Part shown: positions 52,701-64,000 of the stretch, piece after piece
Numbering within the stretch: the stretch's first letter is position 1
Layout of the letters: each line of letters opens with the position of its first letter
DNA from: Paralvinella palmiformis
Lineage: Eukaryota; Annelida; Polychaeta; Terebellida; Alvinellidae
Reading direction: 5' to 3'
Assembly: GCA_025642065.1 (NCBI GenBank)
Contig: JAODUP010000325.1
Span: forward strand, 167,501 to 231,500
DNA: 64,000 nucleotides
The notes under the pieces: model-generated
Seen by the model: the letters and a program-made list of their open reading frames with translations, nothing else
What the model was told of the DNA's origin: nothing
The model's database searches: none
Translations under genes and position numbers: made by a program

Positions 52701-55700
52701 TAGTCCAACCAGGATTGGGATCTGAATAAATGGGAAAGTATTCAAATATGAGTATATGGTTTTGTACAAGTACTTATTTATCAATGTTCTCAAGTATGAG
52801 TACATTTCAAATTACTTGGGTACAAGTACCAGTACATTTTTAATTATATTTCGTCAAACATAACCACTAGGTGATGTGATTAGGGGGACAACTAATTTAT
52901 TTGAACTTTGCTGTTTCATAATGGTTCATACTGTTCATGTTGCAACCTAGGATTCTGGATTAAAATGATAACTGACCAATTTCAATTACCTTTATTGTAA
53001 ATTTATTTTGGGAGTAAAATGGCTCTGAAGACAAATTGAAATAAATGGAAAACAATATTCTGTTTATGGTGAATGTACTCAGAAACTATCAGTATTTTAT
53101 GGGTGTATTCCAGTACAAGTACTGACTAATTCTGTCATGAGTACTGAGTACATCCAAGTTCTTCAAAATTTGTACCCAAATAAAATGAATACGAGTACAT
53201 CCGCACCACCTCTGAACCCAACCACTAAATCTTATCTCTTATTTTTCAGTTGTTGTTCTTGAGCAAAAGAAACCAGAACCTTCCACAACCTGCAAATTTG
53301 AGTATGTATATTTGCATTATATATATATATATATATATATATCATAAGCTGCATTTATCAAAGTGCAAGTGATTCTCATAAATACAACAGTTACATTTAA
53401 AAACAGTGACATGACTTTTTTGTTTTGAGTTGCGTTGTCATATTTTCACAGTTGGTCTATGTGAAAGAGGTACATGCACTTAACTAACTAAGTCTGTAAA
53501 TAGGCAAATTTACTATATTGAAGATTGCAAATGAGTCTCTCATCTGTAAGTAAGTTGTCATCTACAGCTACAAAATCAGAGTCATCCGCTGAGACTGCAG
53601 CACTATTAGTAGTGAGTCAGCTTACAAGAGTGTAGAAAGGAATGTCATTATCTGGGTCTAAAGTGGGCTGGATGGGGCCAATAATCTGGAAATAGCAGTG
53701 ACTTCAACTACCAGCTGCTCTTAATTTGCTCATATTTTATAATACTTCATCATTTATACAAAATTGTTGTTTTGTTGCCAAAATCTAAATAAGTGTATTG
53801 GAAATAAAGTACTCTTAATATTGATGAGTTGTTGAGTAATTAAAAACTGGAGCTAGTCACAACATCCCACAGACACAGGCATGAGTCAGATTTAAATCCA
53901 GAACCTGGAGGTTTTATTGCTGACATGTAAAATGACAACAATACATTCAGCATTAGTCATTCATTAAAACATTTCAAATATTATGGATTATGTCATAAGT
54001 GATGCGATCTTTATCATTTGTTTATTTTGTGTATATTATGATATATATATAACCCAAATTCTTATTCCTGAAATATTATATTTCTTCAGGAAGGAGAAAA
54101 GTGTCATGATGGCGAAGTTTAGACCTCCACATTTAGAGCAACTGAAAAAAAAGGATGAAAGGAAATACCTTCTGTCAAGAGTTCTCTCTGAAGATGAACA
54201 ACAGGAAGGCGCTCAGTTTTGTAAGATTGCTGATGACGGGGAGTGGCTAATCTATGCTTGCTGATTCATTAATGTGATATGGTTTTTAAAGATTACGAAT
54301 GAGTACAAAATGTATAGCATGCGATGTTAAAGTATGCCATTCGATACCGGAGTATAACGCGCGTATGTTGTGGATCGAAGGCTTTCTAGAGATTATTGTA
54401 ATGATGTCAGACTGTGTCTTGGATTTATTAGATAGAATGCGGTAATAACCTTTGCTTTCTCTACATATAAAGTATATTGTATTTACTTCTGATTTAGTAA
54501 TGTCATTGATGCTCTATGACATTGTTTTCTAATAAAAGGCTCCGCTGATGAAAGAAACATATCTGAGATTAACAGAGCTTCATCTAAATCGAGAACAAAT
54601 ACAGAAAATGAGATTATTCCTGAAATCAACTACACAGTGATCAATAATTATGATGACACATTTAATGAAGCTGTGAGTGAATTATTTTATAATAATAATA
54701 ATGGTGATAATGCTAATCATAATTTATATGTTCCCTCCATTATCTACTGAAATAAACCTGTTTCATTTCACTATTATGTTCCATAATAATGAAATTATGT
54801 TACTATGAATTAATATAAATATATTTCTAAAACTGACACTTTTTTAAAAATATTTTAACAAAATGAGTGATCAGGTCTGGCTTCGCGTTTTATATTTATT
54901 GTCTTGAGGCAGATGTTAATGTTTAGAATATTGGTCTTCAGAAAACACTACGCTGTAACCTTTCATTTATAAGTAAGAAAATTGTATTTAAATAATAAAG
55001 AACATTAAAACACCATAGAATAATAAGTTCAAACCAAATTAGATTATTTGTTGATAAGATCATTATTTAAATGATCTTTCCATCATGATAGAAATTTGAT
55101 CTCACAATTCTTAATTATTATATTTTCCCAATACAAATTGGTAAAAATGTAATAAATTTGTGACATAATATTCTGGTAAATTTTATAATAATATTATAAA
55201 GTATAAAAAGTATATATCAGAAACTATGAAAATAATACGTTTTAAGGATATATTAAATACTACTTCTAGAAAGGTTTTTTTATTTTTTTCAGTTTTAAAC
55301 TGCTATATTATTTTCTTAATTTGTTGCATATGAACTAATAGGTTTACTAATATCTTAATTTATTTATTGGTTGCCAATGTAAATCTGATCCTTTTTATAT
55401 CATGTGTTAATTGCTATATAATATAGACTGTGGAGAAAATGCTATACAAATGAGTATTATTTTTAGCATTACCATATTCTTCCATGTATACTGCGCATTC
55501 ATGTAACGTGCACCACTTATTTACCAGAAAAATGTCTGGAAAAACCTAGTTTTGGTATATGATGCGGAGGAGCTTGCCACCATTTCTTCCATAATATGTA
55601 CCCATGCTGCTTTCACCCACCCGATGACCAGGGGAATAGATGGTCTTTTTAGGTTACCAGTAGCTGTTAGTGATTTAGTGATGTACACCCTCCGTGTATG

Positions 55701-57399
55701 ATGGCCTGCATGGATATAGATATGGATTTTGCTCCTAAGGCCAGCAAAAAGATCAAAACCTGTTCACCACAACCTTTGATTTCCATTCTTAATTGCTGTG
55801 ATGTTATAATTAATAAACAAACTTGTCTCAATTCTTAGCAGTGATTTCAATTGTATCACTAATCAGTGAAATACAACAGACCTGTAAGTCAAGTTTTTAT
55901 TGTAGTGATTTGTATTCACACTTATGCAATGATCATTTTGATCATTTGTTAATTAAAGTTGATAAAAGATAATAATTAGATAAACAAGGGTATTAAGTGA
56001 TTTATTTAATTATTATAATAACCATTACCACAGTTCAGTTAAGTTTACAGTATTATAAATAGCTATGCAAATCTTAGTCGGTCATTATTATCAACTTGCA
56101 CGATATACACCGAAGAATACGGTATTAATTTTTGTTACTGATAGTTAGTTTTCTGAGATATGTTTCTTACCATGGAACACCATTAATGTTGTTGTTGTGT
56201 AAGTACTTGGCCTTTGAATTAATTTTAAAACAAATTATTTCCAGATAATCCACATAGAGAAACAGAATATTATTGGTTTGTCTGCCGAAGCCATTGATAT
56301 GGGACGTAATGGGTGTCTTTGTTGGCTGGCTGTAAGTATAATGTCCTGGAGGCTGTGTAGAAACATCATCACAGTAACTGTTTACATTATGTTGATAACT
56401 GTTTACATTATGTTGATAACTGTTTACATTATGCTGATAACTGTTTACATTATGTTGATAACTGTTTACATTATGTTGATAACTGTTTACATTATGTTGA
56501 TAACTGTTTACATTATGTTGATAACTGTTTACATTATGTTGATAACTGTTTACATTATGTTGATCGTCCAAACGTTCTAGGACACTGGATGGCCTAAATG
56601 GTGCCGATGTGTCGTTAAACCGCATTCATCCATCCTACATTATGTTGATCCTTAACTAAGGTGTGACTGAGGTTCTCTTATTTTGATAATCTCACAACGT
56701 AATTCTGTTAGCAGCTCTGATCTTTTCAGAATTGTTGATCAGGGCACGTCGATGGGAATAACATTTGTGTTGGATTTAATATATTTGTATTTTTTACTAA
56801 TCAATGCTCTAAATGCTACGATTCCATCTGCTTCTGCGTCAGACTTTTACACTCCAACAAATATCACAGTCACTGAATATTTGTGAGATCATCAGCTGTA
56901 TCTTGTCATTTCATATCTCTGTCATGTAGCAGTTTGGGTTCTAAAGGTCAAAAGAAATATGTTGACTAGCCATAGAACTAAAATCTGTTTCGATAATGAC
57001 ACCAGAGTGAAAACGTCAATTTGAGTGGAGTTCATTTATAATTATGCAACATGTGTGTTTCTCATTTCCTTTTGGAAACTTCATCAGAAATGGAAGTTAG
57101 TTTAAAATAGGTCAGTCTGTAAAGAGTAAAGATATTCTGAGAAATAAAATTAATATATAGCTGCATCTTCTTTGTTTAGACCTCAGTTGAGAATTTAATT
57201 AGTTCAGCTGCCTATAGTAATTTTTTAAAGAACTCAACTGTCTAAATTGACTATAAATATTGTCACTTGTAGCATCATGCAATTGTTTGTTTTAACTAAC
57301 TAGGTCATACTTTTATGATGAGATCTAGATGACCTGTTTAGATATTAACAGGTGAATTTACTATCCTAGATGGAGATTGATTTGTAATAAAGAAGTGAC

Positions 57400-57447
<48 letters not shown>

Positions 57448-57540
57448 CATAGATCTGTTAGTTGAACAGCTATAATTTTATTTCTAGGGGAGGTTCTGGT
57501 TATGGATTGTTGTAAAATAAATGTGAATGACCAAGGTGTG

Positions 57541-57593
<53 letters not shown>

Positions 57594-60455
57594 ATTTAAG
57601 CTCGTACAACTGGTACCTTCATGAACTTCCTAGAGAGTATACTGTTTAAAGCTAGTATTTATTCACACGTAATCTACACAATAATCCATCAACATCTAAC
57701 AGTAGATATTGATTTGTATCTCAGTCAATAAATGGATGTATTAAATGTCAGCAATCTATTAATGGATTGAAGCTGTGAACCTTTCCATCTACCATACCAA
57801 TCACTGAACTATCACGTGTGTGTGCAGGAATTTTGGCTAGTGAGCCTGCCAACCATACCAAATGAAGGCTTAAAATAATTTTAGATGGATGGGTGAAATA
57901 TCATTACAGACAGGCGATAGACATGGTACTTCAAAGATAACATCACCTACATCAGTCTGTTCAAAGATATAAATAAAAAAGTTAATTAGACAACCCCATA
58001 ATTTCATTTCTGGGTAACAGCCAGTTTATGGATTTCTTTGTGAATAAATTTAACTCCAGGATGGGGTACTTTTTACCAATTCAGAAGCAAAACTATTAAT
58101 TTTATTGTTGGCTAAACAATTCTTAAAGTCCGAACTACAGAGAGAGAGAGAGACTATTTTTTTATCAATAACTGTTGCTTTCTCATATTTTGCAGATTGC
58201 CACCAATGATGACAGATTTATCTTTGACATAATCCAGCTCGGAGATGAATGTTTTAACTTAGGTTTATCCGCTATACTACAGTCTGGTAACATACAAAAG
58301 GTATTTAATAAAGTCCAGAATAGAGTAAATTTTCTCAGCTTTTGCAGTCAAATTCTAGAACAGAGTAAATCTTGTCAACTTTTATTCAGAACTCATCTAA
58401 ATCTGGTCATTTAATAACAAATGAGAAGTGATAAAATTGTTATATATCAATTTAATTCCTTAATTTTGAGGGGAAAACAACCATGGAAAGCATATTTACA
58501 GTTAAGAGATTTTTCTCCCACATTCTGTTAATATTTTAATAGTCTCTTTCGACTAACGCAGTACAGACAAAAATCTACAACATTACATTTTTAGAAATAA
58601 AAATTGCTGGTTGCAATGTAGTTGATTTGCGCTGTCACAGTATCAGACCATATTACATGATAACAATATTGCTGTCGCATTCAGCCATTATAATTAATGG
58701 AAAAACAAAACACATTCTCAGTCAATAATATTTCACATCATGCCAAGTATGTTTGAGTAGATTTATTTAACAACACTTGCATCTTAAATTATACTGAAGA
58801 TTATATAAAATAGTTAAACCTAAAATTATTTTGTCAAGAAAATACAACCATTTAGAAATTTCTATGTGGAACCTTTGAACTGGTTCCAAAATGTTGTGAC
58901 AGCCTATTATAATTATTTTTATACGGAACAGTTTCTATAACAGAACAAAAGCAACATTATGTAAGATTTAAAACACATCAATTAACACATTGGTAACTGA
59001 AACACTAACATGATACCAGTCCTAATCTCCTAACTATTGCCCTATATATCAATCAGATTTTTTAACGCGTAATTAGATTTGTTGCTAAAAGAAAGTACCT
59101 TCATTGACAAGAACTATTACCTGATACTGTTTGTGTTAGCTTTATTCTGACACAAGTGACGGTGCACTTTTTATAACTGACATAACAATTTGGTGGCCAT
59201 GATCTTAAGATTGATTCCAGACAAAAAAAAAATATTTTATTATATTTATCTGTATATTATATGGTGACTACATTTAGTGTTGCAGCCCCCACTTTCTGGA
59301 ATAAGTTACCAGCAGATATTAGAAATGCGTCGTCTCTTGAAAATTTTAAATCTCTTCTAAAAACACACCCATTTAAGGTCGCTTTCACAGATAATTAATT
59401 ATTATCTTTTAAATCATTACAGGGTTTTACAGACATATTATTTGGGGTATTATTATATTACATATTATTTGTACAGTGCCTTTGAATGGCTCCTGCTAGT
59501 AAGGGCACTTTATTAAATATACATTATTATTATTATATCTATTATTTTTATTACTATCCCTATTGTTGTTGTTATTATTGTTATTGCAGATTAAGATGAG
59601 ATTAGATGTAGTTTCAAAAATTACGTATGATTCCTAATCATTTATCAATGACTAACTACCATGTTTTATTATGAATGAAATTGAAATTCTTTTATTCTGT
59701 ATTATTATAATTATTACAAATACCAGGATTTGGTTACAGCAACAAAAAAACGACGTGTCATAATGCTGAAATGAGATGTCAGGAGATAGATTGCTTATGA
59801 ATGTCACCTTTTAAAAAAACACGAGATAAAACCAACAACAATACATCATCGTAGTCATATAATGTATAAGAACGCCATCAAGTTATTCGATTAGTTGATG
59901 GTTTACTAATCAATGCATACTAGTAATCATCTGGGGTTGTGGGTTCGAATCCAGCTCATACCTGTGTTAGTGGGATTTGTTTCTGTGGGCAAACATATGT
60001 CCCTCGTCATATATCCCAGGTGACCAGATCCCAGTCTATATAGAACCCAACAAATTAGTAATAAATTTTCAACCTTTTTAAGAATCATGGGATTTAAAAA
60101 ATATATATTCTAGACCATTTTTTTAAATTTGATTAAATATATATTAATTTTAATATCATTAGTAAGTTCATTCCATAACTTGACTTTAATGCATAATGTT
60201 CTTAGCATAATTCCTACTGAAGATTTAAATTTTATGAGTGAATCAAAATAATTATGTTATAATTGTGTCAGATTAGTTTTTATTGTTTGAATCAGAATTA
60301 GTATATTACTGATCACTAATCACCTTTATTATTATACATTTATCTGGCATTCAGGTCGTACATGACTGTAGAAGACTCTCAGATCTTCTCTATCACAAAT
60401 ATAACACAGATTTAGTTAATGTGTTTGATACTCAGGTTAGTATACTCTATATTTA

Positions 60456-60499
<44 letters not shown>

Positions 60500-62207
60500 C
60501 ACTCTCTCATACATCCAAAGGTTTACAGGGACCTCAAGTTTTAGATATTTTTCAAATAATTTTATGATCTAATATTGATAATAAAAGCCTAAACAATGTT
60601 AATATAGCAGAAGACAGAAATTGCAATTATGTTAAATGCAATACTACTTAAAACAAATGCATTATGTATCTATATGTATCCTAAAACACAGAGAGAGTGA
60701 GATATATATATATATATATATCATCTAACACTGTAATTATTATTATTATTAAGGCAGTTTAGTCCTCATATTTCAGTCAGCAATAAATTAAACACTATAT
60801 TCTTATCTGTTTTCATCATTATTCAGGTAGCCTATGTTATAATATACCATAACAAGAATGGTCGTTACCCTCATTATGTGGAGCCTTTAGCCAACTTGCT
60901 ACATCTCACCTTAAACCTGAACCCAAATCTGATACATTTCTCAAAGATCAGAATGTCCAATGCATTGGTAGGTACCATTTGTCTTCGCAAGTAATGCGTC
61001 TGTGTGTGTGTGTGTGTGTGTGTGTGATTTTATTTGTTTACTCCATGACCTGTTATACTAAAGCACGGATAACATACGAAAGTGTGAGCACTTAATTCCA
61101 TTATATGTTCTATAAAATGGAGCTGAAAAAAAGAACAAAACCAGAGTTTTTATAGTCGTTGTCTGACTGATAGCACGCTGGATTACAGATCACTCCAGAT
61201 CATTGTATTCTGAGAATTAATTTTTAAATTGGTCTGAAGATATTTACATACGTCATATTAATAAACTTAGGCAACTATATGTATAAAAGACGTAATAAAC
61301 CATAATAATCAAAGTTGATCATTCACATGAATAGTAGTGTATTCAGTTGAACGATTAAACATAATATAGATCATATTTTCAGTCATACAGCTATAAGTGT
61401 ATACGTTCTTTTTTATTGGTTGAGTATTAGAAACAAAATCACACGTAGACATCGTGCATCTATATTTGAGTGTTACATAATAATATAGCTGGCTGGCTGG
61501 CTGAGACACATGCTGATGTTTAATTGGTTGTCTTCTTCAGGATGATCAACGGATTTGGTGTCGTCGTCCAGCCACGCAAAAGATGCTCCGAGCCATCGCT
61601 AAAAATGTCATGCACCTCATTAAGCTTAGGCTTGCGTTGCTGGAGCTGATGTTAGCCGACTTCGTCAGAGGAGTCGACATATATCTGTCTTGTCTCCGGG
61701 ACACTGATGACAGCGATATTTTTAATAATCAGATGGTATGTGTTTAGCAGCGGGCAAATGGTCGTGCATGTTTGGGTTGGTGTGGGCACGGCTGGATGTG
61801 CACAGACACACACACATATCACTGCAGAGTTCCTCTATGGTCTAATTAATAGTATGATTGGTCACAGATCTATAGCATCTGAGTTCAAGTCCTGGCTGGG
61901 CTAAGTCTGAAGGATGTTTCATCTCTCACTTCACATCATTACCATTTAGCCTTCCTTGTACACAAAGGTGGCCGTAAAACAGCAACAGTTACATTTTTTA
62001 CTCACCCTTGCTGTGTTTTCTCTTCAGGATTCGCAGCACATCTTACCATTGGAGTTTGCCAAGTTACAAATAAGAAGTCCATTATCTTATAGAGATAACT
62101 CTTACTTTGATAGAAATGGATTTAGAGAGAATATTGTCCGACTGCCTGGTTTATCTCCATACAACACAGATAGTCAATGTGTTCATACAGATCATAGACA
62201 GGGTTCG

Positions 62208-62258
<51 letters not shown>

Positions 62259-64000
62259 GGCACTGGCTCAGAGTATCACCACCTACACATCTCTAAAATC
62301 CTATACCTCGATAAATGTATACATAAAAAATCTACACATTCCTAAACATATTCAGAGCTGAACATATACAAACCCAAGCTTACATAAGGCTACACCTGCA
62401 CAAATCTATGCATACACAGACCAATATATCAATAAACCTTAAACGTTCATGACATTGCTGGGCTAATCTTCAGCCTGTCGGTCCAGAAGATCTGTTTTTC
62501 ATATCTGTTGAATGTATCATGCCCACAGGGAGGCACATAATACATGTACTAGATAATTACTTTGACAACTCAGTTTACTGTCACCAGTAATTTACTGTGA
62601 TTTAAAGGAAATCTATCGATCACAATATTTTGACATCACAGATAGATAAAATTTCCTTAGTTAAAAGCTATTGACCGAATGATGATGTATGATGAAGGAA
62701 GATGGTGACAGATGAAAATGTATGATACCAATAATAACAGATGATTATACGAAATGTGGTTTCGTGTTTTAAAACATAGATGACAAGGAAATAACATACA
62801 TTTCAACGAGCAATGCGTGCATTTAAAACAAGAACATTTTGGTCCATTCCATAACATAATCAATCTTCTAAACGCCTTTATATTAATAGCTTGTTTGGTT
62901 TCATTATTAAGTATATTCCATAACTTTGCACCAGCATAAGAGTTTTTACCGTACTTAACGGTATTCAATTTTGGCATAACAGTGTTCATAGAATTTCTCA
63001 TATCATAGGCTGAATCATGCATAACAGTACTGAGAATTTCAAATCGTGACCACAACCATTGGATAATATTTAGGAGAATCGAATCCAGAGCAACATACAA
63101 CTTTTCATGCAGCAAGATGTTGTATCTTGCCAAGATATACCAATACACTGTTTCTTTATCTGTTCACTCATTTTCCATTTGCAGGCACAAGTTTCACTCG
63201 TACAGAACAGTCAGTTGCAAGTGATCGTAATTCTGCTGATGTCTCAAGATCAAATATTCAACAAGTCCCTGCTAACTCCACTGAAGTGACTCCGTCTCCT
63301 TCTGGCAACAGATCAATAACAATGAAGTGTTTGACCGATTCTGTGCAGCAGTTAACAAGAACTGTGGCTAAGACACATCCATGTAGCTCAGCATCAGCAG
63401 TGACACTTGTAGCAGCAGGAAATGAAAACTCAGTTCATCAGCCAAACAAATCACTGCCAGAAATGCCAGAACCAACAATACCCAAAGCTGAACCTCTTCA
63501 TGATCCAGCTGATATGTTTGACTGTATACCGGATTCGGCTGACAGACTTGCAAAGCGACTCGTGGGTGAATCTAGGCCAGGTAGATGTACCAATCAACAA
63601 TTGATGGGGGTTGGGTTTAACAGAAGTGCCTCATCGGACAGTGAAGTCCACGTTACAAATGTGCACAATTTCTCTACAGCTAGGCAAAACTGTATCAAAT
63701 CAAAATATGGCACCATCACCAAAGATAAACATATGTTGGAATTTGTGGAAGAGAAAGCCAATGATTCTAATATAAAAACTGTGAACACTAGAAGTACTGA
63801 TCATTTCCAAACACCACCAGATATCAACAGACATGAAGGCCAGACCTTACATTCGTATGAAGATTTCAGTAGTAGTGACCTGGATAGTTGTACTGGCTTG
63901 AGATGTGGACCTTTGCAGAGCAGCAAAGCGAGTCTTACTGAAGTCTTTGGATCAGTGAAAAAGGCCAATGATTTTAGAATAGAAAGCACAAAATCCAGAG
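49685..64000 (+). CDS. EXD1: EXD1-like protein (piRNA biogenesis, exonuclease-domain family), 3' end beyond window
   Basis: Twelve exons join in frame for 2095 nt and run off the window. Residues about 1-65 form an Sm-like segment (HVGSRIQITTTDGEYVGILQ, FSGLLNFYSQEIQEV). A variable charged stretch follows. The exonuclease-like domain then shows IGLSAEAIDMGRNGCLCWLA, VVHDCRRLSDLLYHKYNTDL, NVFDTQ and RRPATQKMLRAIAKNV, matching EXD1. Known role: EXD1 partners TDRD12 in piRNA biogenesis and acts as an RNA adaptor. The Asp of the DEDD motif I is replaced here (S-A-E), and no Tyr-x3-Asp motif III is seen, so it is probably inactive as a nuclease. The long Ser/Thr-rich tail makes it longer than vertebrate forms. 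An in-frame ATG at 49565 is an alternative start. I prefer 49685, right before the Sm-like segment. Confidence 0.85.
52171..52239 (+). CDS. EXD1: EXD1-like exon 2: Sm-like part two
   Basis: Acceptor TTATTCCAG and donor GTTAAC, phase 1-1. Reads VDAKQSFSGLLNFYSQEIQE. Confidence 0.8.
53250..53301 (+). CDS. EXD1: EXD1-like exon 3
   Basis: Acceptor TTTTTCAG and donor GTATGT, phase 1 to 2. Reads VVLEQKKPEPSTTCKF, the last strand of the Sm-like unit. Confidence 0.75.
54090..54220 (+). CDS. EXD1: EXD1-like exon 4
   Basis: Acceptor TTCTTCAG and donor GTAAGA, phase 2 to 1. A charged stretch (FRPPHLEQLKKKDERKYLLS) linking the Sm-like and exonuclease-like parts. Confidence 0.8.
54539..54672 (+). CDS. 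EXD1: EXD1-like exon 5
   Basis: Acceptor AATAAAAG (weak pyrimidine tract next to it, stronger just before) and donor GTGAGT, phase 1 to 0. Reads EIIPEINYTVINNYDDTFNE, just before the exonuclease-like domain. Confidence 0.8.
56245..56331 (+). CDS. EXD1: EXD1-like exon 6: exonuclease motif I
   Basis: Acceptor TTTCCAG and donor GTAAGT, phase 0-0. Reads IIGLSAEAIDMGRNGCLCWL. The DxE position reads S-A-E. A 21-bp minisatellite starts 45 bases after the donor. Confidence 0.88.
56377..56564 (+). repeat. 21-bp minisatellite, nine copies
   Basis: ACTGTTTACATTATGTTGAT recurs every 21 bases almost perfectly. The unit is a multiple of three with no stop in several frames, which produces long false reading frames on both strands. 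It lies in the intron just after EXD1-like exon 6. Confidence 0.92.
56575..56640 (+). repeat. Short dispersed repeat, family C
   Basis: GATGGCCTAAATGG and GATGTGTCGTTAAACCGCAT recur in part near 43695-43755 and 50455-50485. It may be a SINE tail; no tRNA head is visible here. Confidence 0.45.
57402..57595. repeat. (GT)n, (AT)n and (GT)n tracts
   Basis: Simple repeats in an EXD1-like intron at about 57402-57446 and 57548-57594. Confidence 0.9.
58196..58300 (+). CDS. EXD1: EXD1-like exon 7
   Basis: Acceptor TTTTGCAG and donor GTATTT, phase 0-0. Reads RFIFDIIQLGDECFNLGLSA. Confidence 0.85.
59262..59535 (+). pseudogene. LINE 3' end remnant with short-repeat tail
   Basis: Reads FSVAAPTFWNKLPADIRNAS and FKSLLKTHPFK, then TAA and a short 3' UTR ending GGGCACTTTATTAAATATAC with an (ATT)n tail, typical of CR1/L2-like LINE ends. 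It lies in an EXD1-like intron. Confidence 0.75.
59890..60035 (+). mobile_element. tRNA-derived SINE, family B copy
   Basis: The head contains TTAGTTGATGGTTTACTAAT and B box GGGTTCGAATCC, then TGGGATTTGTTTCTGTGGGC and ATATCCCAGGTGACC. It lies in an EXD1-like intron. Confidence 0.6.
60355..60435 (+). CDS. EXD1: EXD1-like exon 8: exonuclease motif II
   Basis: Acceptor GCATTCAG and donor GTTAGT, phase 0-0. VVHDCRRLSDLL keeps the motif II aspartate; NVFDTQ follows, as in the family. Confidence 0.9.
60827..60967 (+). CDS. EXD1: EXD1-like exon 9
   Basis: Acceptor TTATTCAG and donor GTAGGT, phase 0-0, 47 codons. Helical region (VEPLANLLHLTLNLNP) of the exonuclease-like domain. Confidence 0.88.
61541..61735 (+). 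CDS. EXD1: EXD1-like exon 10
   Basis: Acceptor TTCTTCAG and donor GTATGT, phase 0-0, 65 codons. Reads WCRRPATQKMLRAIAKNV and LRLALLELMLADFVRGVDIY, which matches the family's C-terminal helices. Confidence 0.9.
61828..61991 (+). mobile_element. SINE family A copy
   Basis: The head-like part has CTCTATGGTCTAATTAATAG and B box GTTCAAGTC, followed by the shared body ending GTGGCCGTAAAACAGCAA. It ends about 35 bases before the acceptor of the EXD1-like exon at 62028. Confidence 0.75.
62028..62202 (+). CDS. EXD1: EXD1-like exon 11
   Basis: Acceptor CTCTTCAG and donor GTTCGT, phase 0 to 1. Reads LPLEFAKLQIRSPLSYRDNS and NGFRENIVRLPG. The donor is weak and lies beside a (GT)n run, but its phase fits the next exon. 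Confidence 0.8.
62212..62535 (+). repeat. (GT)n-linked dispersed repeat, copy 3
   Basis: A (GT)n tract then TTGGCACTGGCTCAGAGTAT, CTACACCTGCACAAATCTAT, TTCAGCCTGTCGG and ATCATGCCCACAGGG. It shares both halves with the other copies. Confidence 0.55.
62657..63090 (-). pseudogene. LINE RT C-terminal remnant
   Basis: On the minus strand it reads MHDSAYDMRNSMNTVMPKLN, SYAGAKLWNILNNET and WNGPKCSCFKC, the C-terminal end of a jockey-like LINE. It ends about 100 bases before the acceptor of the last EXD1-like exon. Confidence 0.75.
63185..64000 (+). CDS. EXD1: EXD1-like exon 12: Ser/Thr-rich tail, open at window end
   Basis: Acceptor CATTTGCAG, phase 1 in. The frame stays open for 816 bases to the end of the window. 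It contains HDPADMFDCIPDSADRLAKR and SRPGRCTNQQLMGVGF. It is disordered in look, rich in Ser, Thr and Asn. Short conserved-looking blocks may be partner-binding sites. Confidence 0.82.

Noticed and set aside
56167..56625. Long minus-strand frame of YQHNVNS repeats
   Set aside because: It is produced by the 21-bp intronic minisatellite, not by a gene.

Overview
This window is eukaryotic nuclear DNA: AT-rich, with small phase-consistent exons separated by long introns, many microsatellites, and dense tRNA-derived SINEs, LINE remnants, hAT-type elements and one Ty3/gypsy remnant. Gene content and repeats suggest a lophotrochozoan invertebrate, most likely a mollusc; that is an inference. I see no genuine tRNA, rRNA or CRISPR features.

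Three genes are supported, all on the + strand. (1) About 1-31.1 kb is the 3' part of a large secreted-type protein gene. Its 27 visible exons keep one frame for 2726 nt. They encode a divergent C8-like segment, a TIL-like cysteine-rich segment, a long linker of tiny phase 1-1 exons (acidic repeats, then very basic blocks, then a duplicated 48-residue segment), an F5/8 type C (discoidin) domain split over two exons, a small Cys-rich exon and an acidic C-terminus. The layout recalls hemocytin/hemolectin/von Willebrand-type proteins. (2) About 34.8-44.6 kb is a compact EF-hand (calmodulin/troponin-C-like) gene with two shared exons and two alternative terminal exons of identical length and phase, each supplying EF hands 3 and 4. 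(3) 49.7 kb to the window end is an EXD1-like gene: an Sm-like N-terminal segment, a degenerate 3'-5' exonuclease domain and a long Ser/Thr-rich tail, cut by the window end. In animals EXD1 works in piRNA biogenesis.

The most interesting structure is in gene 1. A two-exon module (17 + 15/14 residues) has been tandemly duplicated to four copies between 7.2 and 18.3 kb, with one copy lacking its first exon. A second exon of 144 nt has been duplicated at 21.8 and 24.0 kb. All these exons are phase 1-1, so each duplication lengthens the protein without a frameshift. A LINE of about 2.95 kb landed in the third module, and a SINE landed exactly at the splice donor of the discoidin exon, so that its 13-bp target duplication copied the donor.

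Intergenic stretches (about 31.35-34.8 kb and 44.6-49.7 kb) hold only microsatellites and decayed LINE pieces as far as I can see. Several transposons are complete enough to show termini and target duplications (hAT-type at 27.3, 37.9 and 40.9 kb).
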